64,000 nt of DNA from Dyella amyloliquefaciens (GCF_004296575.1 NZ_SAYT01000005.1:124001-188000); one strand, 5' to 3'; positions 23,157 through 32,941 are shown, numbered from the stretch's first letter. Made by a program: numbers and translations. The notes: a model not told the origin generated them from the sequence alone.

Positions 23157-24917
23157 ATGCGCCGAATCAGCCGCCTGACGCTGCTGCCGCTCCTGCTGGC
23201 CCCGTGGCTGGCGCATGCGGGTGTGCAGTTGTCGGTGGATGGCGTGGACGATCCGCTGAAGCTGGCGGTCACCTCGGGCGTGGATATCTCGCAGTACGCG
23301 AATCGCGACGTGACCGAGGCGCAAGTGAAGCGCCTGTACAACCAGGCGCTCGACCAGGCGAAGAGTTCGCTGGAGCCCTACGGCTACTACGAGGCAAAGG
23401 TGGAGGGGCAGCTCGATCCGGTCGGTACCGACTGGCGCGTCACCCTGCATGTGACGCCCGGGCCGCCGGTCACGGTGACGGCGGTGAACCTCAAGCTCGA
23501 CGAGACAGCCGCGGCCATTCCCGCCATCCGCCGCGCCAAGCGCAGCATCGAGAACCTGAAGGGACAGACCCTCAACCACGGTGAGTACGATTCCACGCGC
23601 GATGCGCTGAGCGGCGCGCTGACCGCCAACGGCTTCCTCGACGCGCGCCTGGTCACCCACCGCGTCGAAGTGAACCGTGCCGAGCGCTCGGCGGTGATCC
23701 AGCTCGCCTGGGAGGCCGGTCCGCGCTATCGCTTCGGCGACGTCCACTTCGAAGGCTCGCAGTTCAAGCCGGGATTCCTGCAGCGCTACGTACCGTTCAA
23801 GTCGGGCGACTATTTCGCGCAGGACAAGCTGCTCCAGCTGCAGCAGGCGTTGAATGGCGCGGACTACTTCTCCGTCGTGAACGTGCTGCCCGACGTTGAC
23901 GACAAGAACAACGGCGTGGTTGCGGTGAAAGTGGAGCTGGTGCCCGCCAAACGCACGATCTACACCGGCGGCCCCTTCATAGGCACGGATACCGGCGTGG
24001 GCGTGCGCGTGGGCAGCGAGCGCCGGTGGGTGAACAGCAGCGGCCACAAGTGGAAGAACGAGCTCGTCTTCGCGCAGAACCTGAAGACGCTGTCCACGCT
24101 CTACTCCGTGCCAATGCCCGGCCCCAACCAGCGCAGCTTCAACTACGGCGCCACCTATCGCGATTCCGATACCGATACCTCGCACTCCAAGACGCTGGAA
24201 CTCGTCGCCAATGAAACGCGCGAGTGGTACGGCTGGGTGCGCACGATTGGCATACATGCGCTGGACGGCACCTTCACCGTGGGCCAGAAAGGTGGCGAAC
24301 CCGACGACGCACCGGGTATCGAGCACGGGCGCAGCGACCTGTTCTATCCGGAGATCTCGCTGTCGCGCAAATCAGGCGACAACCCGATCTTCGTGCGCAA
24401 CGGCTGGTCGCTGACGCTGGCCGCACGCAGTACCGTGGGCGGATTGCTGTCGGATGCGAGCTTCAGCCAGGTCACCGCCGACGCAAAGTGGATCACCTCG
24501 TTCTGGGGTCGCAATCGACTGATCCTGCGCGGGTCCGCCGGCATGACCTGGACCGACGATTTCAGCGACCTGCCGCCGCAGCTGCGCTTTTTCGCCGGCG
24601 GCGACCGCTCCGTGCGCGGCTACAGCTACCAGAGCATCGGTCCCAAGAATGCCTATGATCGCGTGATCGGCGGCAAGAACCTGCTGGTGGGCAGCACCGA
24701 GGTCGAGCATTACTTCACCAAGAACTGGGGCATGGCCGCCTTCGTCGATGCGGGCAATGCGTTCGACAACACCGACTACCGCCCGAAGATAGGCGCGGGT
24801 CTCGGCGTACGCTGGCTGTCACCGGTGGGTATGATCCGGGTAGACCTGGGCACGCCGGTGCATAACCCGGATGAGCACGGCGTGGAATTGCATGTCGTGA
24901 TCGGCCCGGATCTATGA
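23157..24917 (+). CDS. tamA: translocation and assembly module subunit TamA (Omp85 family)
   Basis: A 586-residue outer-membrane protein. The signal peptide (MRRISRLTLLPLLLAPWLAH, cleavage after AHA) is followed by three POTRA domains (about 22-270). A 16-strand barrel follows, with the Omp85 signature RFFAGGDRSVRGYSYQSIGP and a C-terminal strand ending HVVIGPDL. With TamB it helps insert some outer-membrane proteins and move phospholipids. The ATG at 23157 starts the signal peptide; the frame is open further upstream only because it crosses the inverted-repeat block. tamB starts 10 bases after the stop. Confidence 0.94.
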   Translation: MRRISRLTLLPLLLAPWLAHAGVQLSVDGVDDPLKLAVTSGVDISQYANRDVTEAQVKRLYNQALDQAKSSLEPYGYYEAKVEGQLDPVGTDWRVTLHVTPGPPVTVTAVNLKLDETAAAIPAIRRAKRSIENLKGQTLNHGEYDSTRDALSGALTANGFLDARLVTHRVEVNRAERSAVIQLAWEAGPRYRFGDVHFEGSQFKPGFLQRYVPFKSGDYFAQDKLLQLQQALNGADYFSVVNVLPDVDDKNNGVVAVKVELVPAKRTIYTGGPFIGTDTGVGVRVGSERRWVNSSGHKWKNELVFAQNLKTLSTLYSVPMPGPNQRSFNYGATYRDSDTDTSHSKTLELVANETREWYGWVRTIGIHALDGTFTVGQKGGEPDDAPGIEHGRSDLFYPEISLSRKSGDNPIFVRNGWSLTLAARSTVGGLLSDASFSQVTADAKWITSFWGRNRLILRGSAGMTWTDDFSDLPPQLRFFAGGDRSVRGYSYQSIGPKNAYDRVIGGKNLLVGSTEVEHYFTKNWGMAAFVDAGNAFDNTDYRPKIGAGLGVRWLSPVGMIRVDLGTPVHNPDEHGVELHVVIGPDL

Positions 24918-24927
24918 GAACGCCGCG

Positions 24928-27900
24928 ATGAATGCCGCCACGCCCACCACCGCGCCCAAGCCTCGCCGTCGCTGGCTGCGCTGGCTCGTGCTGTCGTTCG
25001 TGGCGCTGCTGCTGTTGCTGTTACTTGCAGTGGGCTGGCTGACGGGTACCGGGTCAGGACTGCGCTTCGCCCTCGCGCGCGCCGAAGCATTCACCCATGG
25101 CGCACTTTCCGTGCAATCCGCGCAGGGCCGGCTGGTCGGTCCGCTGGATCTTGCCGGCGTGCGCTACGCGGACGGCAAGGGGCTCGACGTGAAGGTGGCG
25201 AAGGCGCATCTGGATTTCAGCGTCGCGCCGCTGCTGCGCAAGCGCGCGCACGTCATCGACCTCAACGTCGATGGCGTGGACGTTGCCCTGCCCAAGAGCG
25301 AGGAAACACCTGAGAGCGAAAGCAGTTTCTCGCTGCAGCCACCACTGGACATCCTGCTCGATCGCGTGCACGTGGGCACGGTGAAGATCACGCAGGAAGG
25401 CAAGCCGCTGTTCGCTTCGAACTCACTCGACCTGGCCGGCAGCTGGACCAGCCGCGGCATCGAGCTACGCCAGCTCGCATTGCGCGCACCGGATGGTCAC
25501 GCCGATCTCACCGGCACGATGGGCATCGGCAGCAAGTACCAGGGTGACAGCAAGGCGGCATTCGCATGGACCGTCAACGGTACCGAGTATGCGGGTCAGC
25601 TCGACCTGCACGGCGACGGACAGCAGGCCCATCTCGAACTGCAGCTCAGCCAACCGATGGTCGCCCAGCTCCGTCTGCAATGGGCACAGCGCGGCGATTA
25701 CCCATGGACCGCACGACTCGATGCGCCACGTTTCGATCCCAAGCCGCTGGTGGGCGAGAGCTCGCTCACCGCACTCACCGTGGCGCTGGACGGCAAGGGC
25801 GATCGCCGCAGCGGCAGCGTGCAGGGCCAGCTCGGCCTCAACGATGACCAGCTGCAGCTGCGCCCACTCGCCGTGCGCTTCAGCGAGGACTTCAAGACGC
25901 TGACGGTGGACCAGCTCACGCTCGCCTCGCCGCAGTTCAAGGGTGAGGTCGCTGCGCGCGGCGTGGTGGCGCTGGGCGCGCAACCCCTGTCCGCCGACCT
26001 CACCGTCGACTGGAAGGATGTCGAACTGCCGGAGGACATGCTCGGCCAGGTGGTGCAGAGCCACGGCAGTCTCAAGGCCAAGGGCAGCCTCGACCAGTTC
26101 CACGCCACGGGCGATCTCGCCATCGGCGCCCCCGGCAAGCTCGCTGACGTCACGCTGGATCTGGACGGCACGCAGAAGCAGATCGACCTGCACGCACTTA
26201 CGGTCAAGCAGCCGCAAGGGCAGATGCAGGCCAAGGGCGTGCTCACGCTGCAGCCGGTGCTGGGCTGGCAACTGGAAGCCACCGCGAACCGGTTCGACCC
26301 CGGACATGTGCTGGCGAAATGGAATGGCTCGCTGGACTTCGACATCGCCTCGCAAGGCACGCTGCCGCAGGGCCACCCCGACGTCACCTTGGAGATCCGC
26401 AAGTTCGACGGCCGCCTGCGCGAGCGCACCGTGCATGGTGACGGCAAGCTGCATCTTCCGCCGGAAGGTGTGGTCGACGGCAAGCTGCACCTCATCTCGG
26501 GCGGCAGCGACGTGCAGATCGATGCGAGGCCGGGCAACAGCAACGACGCGACGATCAAGCTCGCGGTCGCCACGCTGGGCGACTGGCTGCCCGATTCGGC
26601 CGGCCGCCTGCAGGGCACGATCCGCGTACAGGGCAAGTATCCGAAGCTGGCTGTCGACGCGAACCTGCAAGGCAGTGCACTGAGCTACGTCGGGCAGCAC
26701 ATCGACAGCCTGCGCTTGCTGGCCAACGTGCCCGACATCAGCCGCCCCGGCGGCAAGCTCGACCTGGAGACCACGGGCGTCAACGCGGGCGGCCTCAGCT
26801 TCAATCAGGTGAACGTGCGCGGCGATGGCACGGCCGAACGGCACAGCCTCACGCTCGATGCGCGCGGGTCGCCGCTTTCCACCGACCTTGCGCTGAGCGG
26901 CAGCCTCAAAGGCTCCGCGTGGAACGGCACGCTGTCCTCGCTCAACATCGATCTCGCCGGCCTGCCCCGCTGGCGTCTGCAGCAATCCACCGCGCTGTCC
27001 TACCACGATGGCGCCATGAGCCTTTCCGAGGTGTGCCTGACGGCAGGCGAGCCGTTGCTGTGCGCGGCGGCAAAGCAGGACAAGGCGGGCAACCTCGACG
27101 CCAGCTATCGCCTGCACAGCCTGCCGATCGCCCTGCTGATGAGCGCAGCGAGCACGGCCAAGGTGCCGATGCGCGTGGAAGGTTCGCTGGAGGGCAACGG
27201 CAGCATCCGGCGCAACACGGCAGGCGCGCTCAACGGCAATGCATCGATCACTTCCACGCACGGCTCCATCGCCTATGCCGACCGGCCCGACGAGCCCCTG
27301 ATCACCTACAACAACCTCGCGCTGAACGCGCAGCTCAGTCCCTCGAACCAGCGTGTCGATCTGCATGCCGGACTCACCAACAACGGACGCCTGGATGGCC
27401 AGGTGAGCTTGAGTGGCGCGCAACAGGCGCTGGGTGGGCAGGTCTCCCTGCATGTGAACAACCTCGCGCTGCTGGAGATCTTCACCACCGAAGTGGTGAA
27501 TCCCAAGGGCGCGATCCATGCGGACTTCACGCTGGGCGGCACGCTGTCGCAACCCGCAGTCAACGGACAGGCTGCCATCAGCGACTTCGCCGCGGAAATT
27601 CCGGCCATGGGCCTCAAGCTCAGCCAGGGGCGCGTCGCCATCAGCACCACCGACGCACAGCACTTCCGCCTCGACGGCACGTTGCATTCCGGTGATGGCA
27701 ACCTGGTGTTGCAAGGCAACGCGGCCATCGGCACCGGTGCGCAGAGCGTGGTTTCGGTGAAGGGCAGCAACTTCAAGGCGGTCGATATTCCCGCGGCCAA
27801 GGTGGCCGTTTCGCCGGACCTCGCCGTGCGCCACAACGCCGATGGACTGGACATCACGGGCAGCGTGACGCTGGACAGCGCCGACGTGAACATCGACAAG

Positions 27901-28713
27901 TTGCCTGGCGCGGGCGCCACCAAGGCCTCGCCGGATGTGGTGGTGGTGGACGACAAGCAGCAGGAAGAGGAAGCCAGCCGCATGCCGATCACCGCCAGTG
28001 TCACCGTGAAACTGGGCGACAAGGCACACCTGGTCGGCATGGGCCTGGACGGCCGCCTGCATGGCCAACTCGTCGTCAGCGAGCGGCCGGGGCGAGCCAC
28101 CACCGGCCAGGGTCAGATCGAAGTCGACGGCACCTACAAGGCCTACGGCCAGAACCTGCAGATCGAGCGCGGCCAGCTGCTGTTCGCCACCACGCCCATC
28201 GACAACCCGGGCCTCAACATCCGCGCCGTCCGCAAGCTCAACCCCAACGCCACCATCGACGACGGGCAGAAGGTCGGCCTGTACATCGCTGGTACCGCGC
28301 AGCGCCCCACCCTCACCGTATTCTCGCAGCCGGTGATGGAACAGTCCGATGCCCTGTCCTATCTGGTCACCGGCAAGCCGCTGTCGCAGGTGAAAGGAGG
28401 CGAAGGCAACATGGTGGGCGCCGCCGCCCAGGCGCTGGGCTCGGCCACCGGCAACCTGCTCGCCAAGAGCATCGGCACGCGGCTGGGCTTCGACGACGTG
28501 GGCGTGAGCAGCAGCGATGCGCTCAACGGGAGCTCCGCCTTCACCGTGGGCAAGTACCTCTCGCCGCGGCTCTACCTCAGCTATGGCGTGGGCCTGTTCG
28601 ACCCCGGCCAGGTGATCGTGCTGCGCTACCACTTCAGCCAGCACTGGAACTTCGAAGCGCAAAACGCCACCGACTTCAGCCGGGCGAGCCTCAACTACCG
28701 GTACGAGCGCTGA
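24928..28713 (+). CDS. tamB: translocation and assembly module subunit TamB
   Basis: A 1261-residue AsmA/TamB-type bridge protein. An N-terminal membrane anchor (about 17-38, LVLSFVALLLLLLLAVGWL) precedes a very long periplasmic beta-taco with repeated short strands. The C-terminal DUF490 domain (about 900-1261) contains YGQNLQIERGQLLFATTPID and SDALSYLVTGKPLS and ends FSRASLNYRYER. The length equals the E. coli protein. It forms an operon with tamA; the role in envelope lipid transport and outer-membrane protein insertion comes from the family. Confidence 0.95.
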   Translation: MNAATPTTAPKPRRRWLRWLVLSFVALLLLLLLAVGWLTGTGSGLRFALARAEAFTHGALSVQSAQGRLVGPLDLAGVRYADGKGLDVKVAKAHLDFSVAPLLRKRAHVIDLNVDGVDVALPKSEETPESESSFSLQPPLDILLDRVHVGTVKITQEGKPLFASNSLDLAGSWTSRGIELRQLALRAPDGHADLTGTMGIGSKYQGDSKAAFAWTVNGTEYAGQLDLHGDGQQAHLELQLSQPMVAQLRLQWAQRGDYPWTARLDAPRFDPKPLVGESSLTALTVALDGKGDRRSGSVQGQLGLNDDQLQLRPLAVRFSEDFKTLTVDQLTLASPQFKGEVAARGVVALGAQPLSADLTVDWKDVELPEDMLGQVVQSHGSLKAKGSLDQFHATGDLAIGAPGKLADVTLDLDGTQKQIDLHALTVKQPQGQMQAKGVLTLQPVLGWQLEATANRFDPGHVLAKWNGSLDFDIASQGTLPQGHPDVTLEIRKFDGRLRERTVHGDGKLHLPPEGVVDGKLHLISGGSDVQIDARPGNSNDATIKLAVATLGDWLPDSAGRLQGTIRVQGKYPKLAVDANLQGSALSYVGQHIDSLRLLANVPDISRPGGKLDLETTGVNAGGLSFNQVNVRGDGTAERHSLTLDARGSPLSTDLALSGSLKGSAWNGTLSSLNIDLAGLPRWRLQQSTALSYHDGAMSLSEVCLTAGEPLLCAAAKQDKAGNLDASYRLHSLPIALLMSAASTAKVPMRVEGSLEGNGSIRRNTAGALNGNASITSTHGSIAYADRPDEPLITYNNLALNAQLSPSNQRVDLHAGLTNNGRLDGQVSLSGAQQALGGQVSLHVNNLALLEIFTTEVVNPKGAIHADFTLGGTLSQPAVNGQAAISDFAAEIPAMGLKLSQGRVAISTTDAQHFRLDGTLHSGDGNLVLQGNAAIGTGAQSVVSVKGSNFKAVDIPAAKVAVSPDLAVRHNADGLDITGSVTLDSADVNIDKLPGAGATKASPDVVVVDDKQQEEEASRMPITASVTVKLGDKAHLVGMGLDGRLHGQLVVSERPGRATTGQGQIEVDGTYKAYGQNLQIERGQLLFATTPIDNPGLNIRAVRKLNPNATIDDGQKVGLYIAGTAQRPTLTVFSQPVMEQSDALSYLVTGKPLSQVKGGEGNMVGAAAQALGSATGNLLAKSIGTRLGFDDVGVSSSDALNGSSAFTVGKYLSPRLYLSYGVGLFDPGQVIVLRYHFSQHWNFEAQNATDFSRASLNYRYER

Positions 28714-28731
28714 CGGCCGCTTCCAGCTTTT

Positions 28732-28813
28732 TGTAGGAGCGCACCCAGTGCGCGATAGGCAACGGAGAGGATTGACCGTGACTCCCCGGTCGCGCACTGG
28801 GTGCGCTCCTACA
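28732..28813. repeat. GTAG-type REP pair (inverted)
   Basis: Arms at 28732-28755 and 28790-28813, heads outwards, with a 34-base spacer. The pair starts 18 bases after the tamB stop and ends 88 bases before the M13 peptidase gene, so it separates two transcription units on the same strand. Confidence 0.87.
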
Positions 28814-28901
28814 GGCGGGGCACCCTCTAGCCCAAAAGTCATGCCCCACCCGGCAGGCCGAAGGACTATCGTTCACACTTTTCCACCCCAGGAGACCGCT
28901 C

Positions 28902-30980
28902 ATGCGGCAATTTCGTTGGATTCTCACGGCTGCTGCGCTGACCAGCACCTGCGCGCTGGCCGCCTCGCCGGCCGAACCGGTCGCCGCCCAGGCGCCCGCA
29001 CGCAGCGCCAGCGGCATCGATCTGGCCGGCATCGACCACAGCGTCAAGCCGGGCGACGACTTCGACAACTACGCCAACGGCGCGTGGAAGAAGACCGCCG
29101 AGATTCCCGCCGACCGCTCCAGCACGGGCGTGTTCCTGCAGGTGTTCCTGAAGGCCGAGCAGCGCAATGCCGACCTGATCAAGGAAGCCGCCGCCAGCAA
29201 CGCCGCGGCGGGCAGCAACGAGCGCAAGATCGCCGACTACTACGCCGCCTTCATGGACGAGGCCACCATCGAGAAGCGCGGCCTTGCCCCGCTCGAGCCG
29301 CAGCTGAAGGAAATCAACGCCATCGCCAGCAAGGCCGACCTCGCCCGCGTGCTGGGTGAAGGCCTGCGCGCCGATGTCGATCCGGTGAATGCCACCAACT
29401 TCGAGACCGAGCACCTGTTCGGCCTGTTCGTCTCGCATGGCCTGGACGACGCCAGCCACAACATCCCGTACCTGCTGCAGGGCGGCCTCGGCATGCCCAC
29501 GCGCGACTACTACCTCTCCGACGACAAGGCGATGGTGGACACGCGCTGGAAGTACCAGGCCTATGTTGCCGCCCTGCTGAAGCAGGCTGGCGTGGCCGAT
29601 GCGGAGACCAGGGCCAAGAACATCCTGGACCTGGAAACCAAGATCGCCAAGGCGCAGGTCGACATCGTCGACAGCCAGGACATCCACAAGGCCAACAATC
29701 CGTGGGCGCTCGGCGACTTCGCCAAGAACGCGCCGGGCCTGGACTGGAATGCCTATTTCAAGGCCGCCGGCCTGGACCAGCAGAAGATCGTCGACGTGTG
29801 GCAGGTGCCGGGCATCAAGGGCCTGTCCGCGCTGACCGCCAGCGAGCGTCTGCAGACCTGGAAGGACTACCTCACCTTCCACGCCCTCAACGAGAGCGCC
29901 AGCCTGCTGCCCAAGGCCTATGCCGACCTCAGCTTCGGCTTCTACGGCCAGACCCTGTCCGGTACGCCCAAGCAGCGTGACCGCTGGAAGCGCGCCATCG
30001 CCAGCACCAACGTGTCGCTGGGCGATGCCGTCGGCCAGATCTACGTGAAGAAGTACTTCCCCGCCTCGTCCAAGGCGCAGGTCGAGCAGATGGTGAAGAA
30101 CATCCTCGCCGCCTTCGACGATCGCGTGGATCACCTGGACTGGATGACGCCCGCCACGCGCCAGAAGGCCAAGGCCAAGATCGCCAGCATCCGCGTGAGC
30201 GTGGGCTACCCGGAAACCTGGCGTAACTACGGCACGCTCGAGATCAAGGCCGACGACGCGCTGGGCAACCTGCAGCGTGCGCAGAAGCACGAGTACGAGC
30301 ACCAGCTCGCCAAGCTCACCCAGCCGGTGGATCGCGGCGAGTGGTGGATGACGCCGCAGACGGTGAACGCGGTGAACCTGCCGCTGCAGAACGCACTGAA
30401 CTTCCCTGCCGCCATCCTCGAAGCGCCGTTCTTCGATCCGAAGGCCGATCCGGCCGCCAACTACGGTTCGATCGGCGCGGTGATCGGTCACGAGATCAGC
30501 CACAGCTTCGACAACCTCGGCGCCGAGTTCGACGCCCAGGGCAACCTTGCCAACTGGTGGACGCCGGCAGACCAGGCCCACTTCAAGGCCGCAGGCCAGA
30601 AGTTGGCGGAACAGTTCAGCGCCTATGAAGCCCTGCCCGGCCTGCATGTGAACGGTCAGCAGACGCTGGGCGAGAACATCGCCGACGTCTCGGGCCTCAC
30701 CATCGCCTACCTCGCCTACCACAAGTCGCTGGGCGGCAAGCCGGCGCCGGTGATCGACGGACTGACCGGCGACCAGCGCTTCTTCCTCGCCTTCGGTCAG
30801 AGCTGGCGCGAGAAGATCCGCGATGCCGCGCTGCGCGCCCGCGTGATCGGTAACGAGCACGCACCGGGCCGCTTCCGCGCACAGACGGTGCGCAACATCG
30901 ACGCCTGGTATGACGCGTTCCAGCCCAAGCCGGGCGAGACGCTGTACCTGGCGCCGGCGGATCGCGTGAAGATCTGGTAA
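28902..30980 (+). CDS. M13-family zinc metallopeptidase (PepO/neprilysin-like)
   Basis: A 692-residue exported peptidase. The signal peptide (MRQFRWILTAAALTSTCALA) is followed by the family start KPGDDFDNYANGAWKKTAEI. The zinc site is VIGHEISHSFD with H530, E531 and H534, and the third ligand E591 lies in GENIADVSGL. The C-terminus has TVRNIDAWYDAFQPKPG and ends DRVKIW, as in the family. It acts in the periplasm or outside on short peptides. A CAGGAGA site precedes the ATG. A strong terminator follows. Confidence 0.94.
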   Translation: MRQFRWILTAAALTSTCALAASPAEPVAAQAPARSASGIDLAGIDHSVKPGDDFDNYANGAWKKTAEIPADRSSTGVFLQVFLKAEQRNADLIKEAAASNAAAGSNERKIADYYAAFMDEATIEKRGLAPLEPQLKEINAIASKADLARVLGEGLRADVDPVNATNFETEHLFGLFVSHGLDDASHNIPYLLQGGLGMPTRDYYLSDDKAMVDTRWKYQAYVAALLKQAGVADAETRAKNILDLETKIAKAQVDIVDSQDIHKANNPWALGDFAKNAPGLDWNAYFKAAGLDQQKIVDVWQVPGIKGLSALTASERLQTWKDYLTFHALNESASLLPKAYADLSFGFYGQTLSGTPKQRDRWKRAIASTNVSLGDAVGQIYVKKYFPASSKAQVEQMVKNILAAFDDRVDHLDWMTPATRQKAKAKIASIRVSVGYPETWRNYGTLEIKADDALGNLQRAQKHEYEHQLAKLTQPVDRGEWWMTPQTVNAVNLPLQNALNFPAAILEAPFFDPKADPAANYGSIGAVIGHEISHSFDNLGAEFDAQGNLANWWTPADQAHFKAAGQKLAEQFSAYEALPGLHVNGQQTLGENIADVSGLTIAYLAYHKSLGGKPAPVIDGLTGDQRFFLAFGQSWREKIRDAALRARVIGNEHAPGRFRAQTVRNIDAWYDAFQPKPGETLYLAPADRVKIW

Positions 30981-31004
30981 GCGTTCAAGTACATGCGAAG
31001 ACAG

Positions 31005-31037
31005 GAGCCACGCCTCGCGAGGGGCGTGGCTCTTTCG
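31005..31037 (+). terminator. rho-independent terminator of the M13 peptidase gene
   Basis: The stem GAGCCACGCC/GGCGTGGCTC closes on a short loop and is followed by TTTCGTTT. It starts 24 bases after the peptidase stop. Confidence 0.8.
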
Positions 31038-31046
31038 TTTCGTGGA

Positions 31047-31109
31047 TCGCGCACTGGGTGCGCTCCTACAAAAGAGCGTCGCTTCTGTAGGAGCGCACCC
31101 GGTGCGCGA
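31047..31109. repeat. GTAG-type REP pair, heads inward
   Basis: Here the two REP units are arranged the other way round: the tails (TCGCGCAC) are outside and the GTAG heads face each other across 15 bases. The whole folds as one long imperfect stem (GGATCGCGCAC outward pairing with GTGCGCGATCC). One arm reads ACCCGGTGCG instead of ACCCAGTGCG. The pair sits between converging genes. Confidence 0.83.
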
Positions 31110-31126
31110 TCCAACCTGGCGAACAA

Positions 31127-31504
31127 CTACATCCTCGCCGGCCTCGGCATCAACACCGCCAGCACGATCGCGGCAAGGAACAACGCCGGCACATCGCCCC
31201 ACAGGTGTCCCATGTGCTCGGCATGACTCAAGGCCTGCACCGCCATGATCCCGCCATGCACCACGCTGGACCACACGAAAAACCAGATAAGGCTTCGATG
31301 GGCGAGCGGATCGCGGGCCGCAAGAATAAGGAACACACCGAGCGTGGCGTAGATGCCCACGATCATCATCGGATAATCCGAATAGCCCTCGTGCCATACC
31401 CATCCGGACGGCCAGACCTGCATCAGCGGATAGATGGCCAGACAGACGATGCCCAGCAAGACCAGGACGACGCGCAGCAGCTTCAGACGCGATGGATCGC
31501 TCAT
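31127..31504 (-). CDS. small inner-membrane protein, DUF6632-like
   Basis: A 125-residue protein with four predicted membrane helices: LLRVVLVLLGIVCLAIYPLM, YPMMIVGIYATLGVFLILAA, the SLIWFFVWSSVVHGGIMAVQ segment and ALFLAAIVLAVLMP. The motif VWPSGWVWHEGYSDYPMMI resembles a conserved family of unknown function (DUF6632, from memory). The ATG at 31504 has GAGGTGA upstream at good spacing and is preferred over the GTG three codons earlier. Function unknown. Confidence 0.8.
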   Translation of the reverse strand: MSDPSRLKLLRVVLVLLGIVCLAIYPLMQVWPSGWVWHEGYSDYPMMIVGIYATLGVFLILAARDPLAHRSLIWFFVWSSVVHGGIMAVQALSHAEHMGHLWGDVPALFLAAIVLAVLMPRPARM

Positions 31505-31565
31505 GACAGTCACCTCGGCAACGGCAGCGATGCGGACAGTGTATGCCTGCAGCCGTCGCCGTGCG

Positions 31566-32027
31566 TCAAAGCTCCCGTGTCATGAACACGCTGTACGGGT
31601 CTTCCACGTAGTCGCCGAACGGCCCGCAAGGCAGAAAGCCGTAGCGCTCGTACAACGCCCGTGCCGGCGCAAATGCCGCCGGCGAGCCGGTTTCGAGGCT
31701 CAGCCTGCGGTAACCGCGTCGCTGCGCTTCGTCCAGGATGTGCTGCAGCATTGCCGCGGCGACGCCTTTGCGTCGATGGCGGTTCGAGGTGCGCATCGAC
31801 TTGATCTCGCCATGTGTTTCGTCGAGCTGCTTGATGGCGCCGCACCCCAGCAACTCGCCATCCTCCCATAGGGTCCAGAAGGTGATCCCGGGGCGGCGAA
31901 GCTTGTCGAGGTCGAGCGCATGGATGCTTTCCGCTGGGGAATGCAGGGCCATGTCATCGAGATGTTCCTGCAGCAAGGCGGCGACCTCGGCGCTGCGCAG
32001 ATCGTCGACGCGTAGTTCCATGGCCAT
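31566..32027 (-). CDS. GNAT-family N-acetyltransferase
   Basis: A 153-residue acetyl-CoA-dependent acyltransferase. Motif A is MRTSNRHRRKGVAAAMLQHI, with the R/Q-x-x-G-x-G/A pyrophosphate loop as RHRRKGVA. Motif B follows in RRLSLETGSPAAFAPARALY with ERYGF. The acceptor substrate is not predictable. It heads a group of three small minus-strand genes (GNAT, PhnB-like, GNAT) likely transcribed together. Confidence 0.88.
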   Translation of the reverse strand: MAMELRVDDLRSAEVAALLQEHLDDMALHSPAESIHALDLDKLRRPGITFWTLWEDGELLGCGAIKQLDETHGEIKSMRTSNRHRRKGVAAAMLQHILDEAQRRGYRRLSLETGSPAAFAPARALYERYGFLPCGPFGDYVEDPYSVFMTREL

Positions 32028-32039
32028 GCGGGTCTCGCC

Positions 32040-32441
32040 TCAGGATGCCAGCGGCAACGATAACTGCCAGGACACGCCGAAGCGATCGTCCAGCCAGCCG
32101 AAGCGCGAACTGAACCCGTAGTCATCCAGCGCCATCAGCACTTGCCCGCCGTCGGCCAGCGCCGCGAACGCGCGGTCCAGGGCTTCAACGGTGTCGAACT
32201 CCACCAGGATCGAACTGGCCGGCGTGAACGAGAACCCATGCTTGATCGGACTGTCCGAGCACATGAACTCGCTGCCGCACAGCGCGAAACGCGCCATCTT
32301 GATGGTGCCCTCGGGCCCCGGGCCGCCCTTGGCGTAACGCTCCACGCTCATGAAACGCGAGTCGGGAAACGTGGCGAAGTACAGGTCCAGGGCAGCCTGT
32401 GCGTTTCCCTGGAACATCAGGAAGGGCGTGGCTCGGCTCAT
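32040..32441 (-). CDS. PhnB-like VOC protein
   Basis: A 133-residue protein of the PhnB/3-demethylubiquinone-methyltransferase-like branch of the VOC superfamily. Hallmarks are TPFLMFQGNAQAALDLYFAT, the VERYAKGGPGPEGTIKMARF strand, and the C-terminal SSRFGWLDDRFGVSWQL. Despite the old name the fold is glyoxalase-like and no methyltransferase motif exists. Its first codon overlaps the stop of the upstream GNAT gene by four bases (ATGA), showing translational coupling. Confidence 0.88.
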   Translation of the reverse strand: MSRATPFLMFQGNAQAALDLYFATFPDSRFMSVERYAKGGPGPEGTIKMARFALCGSEFMCSDSPIKHGFSFTPASSILVEFDTVEALDRAFAALADGGQVLMALDDYGFSSRFGWLDDRFGVSWQLSLPLAS

Positions 32442-32941
32442 GAGTGGGCTCCCTCAGGCAGGAACTTGAGTCTACGCGCCTGCGACTCGATGGGCACCGA
32501 GATACCGGCTGACCGGCCCGCAGAGAGATCCAGTGCCAGATGATGGCACGCCAACTGGAAGCCCTTGCGCAGATACAAGCGATGCGCAGCGTGCCGTGCG
32601 TAGCCGGTGTCCAGATGCACGGCATCGCATGAGTGCTGCCGCGCATGGTCCACCAGCCAGTCGAGCAAGGCACCTGCAAATCCGTGGGCGGTCTGTCCCG
32701 GCAGCGTCGCGAGATCGTCGATATAGAGCACCTTGCCCCAGGCAAGGAACTCCGCGATGCGGAAGCCAGCCACGCTCTTCACCACGTCCTCATGCCTGAG
32801 TGCCAGGACGTCATATCCCTGCGACTGCTGGCGCAGCACCTGCGCGACAAAGTCCTGTTTTGAGAGATGCGGACGAAGCGCATGGAATACGGGAAAGCAG
32901 GCCTCCACATCCGACGCGCTTCGCATCAGCAAGATATCCAT
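32438..32941 (-). CDS. GNAT-family N-acetyltransferase
   Basis: A 167-residue protein starting MDILLMRSASDVEACFPVFH. The GNAT core is VLYIDDLATLPGQTAHGFAG (beta 4 with a loose acetyl-CoA loop) followed by DAVHLDTGYARHAAHRLYLR and KGFQLACHHLAL. The acyl-CoA loop reads GQTAHGFAG rather than the textbook QxxGxG, a common variant. The ATG at 32941 is preferred because the extra 13 residues upstream do not fit the fold. Substrate unknown. Confidence 0.86.
   Translation of the reverse strand: MDILLMRSASDVEACFPVFHALRPHLSKQDFVAQVLRQQSQGYDVLALRHEDVVKSVAGFRIAEFLAWGKVLYIDDLATLPGQTAHGFAGALLDWLVDHARQHSCDAVHLDTGYARHAAHRLYLRKGFQLACHHLALDLSAGRSAGISVPIESQARRLKFLPEGAHS

Noticed and set aside
28866-31403. 845-codon open frame on the minus strand
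   Set aside because: It lies opposite the M13 peptidase gene, and its translation has no family pattern. In GC-rich DNA the reverse of a real gene often stays open. The same holds for long antisense frames at 25465-28842 (opposite tamB), 20223-22802 (opposite the glucan synthase) and 7738-9651 (opposite mrcB).
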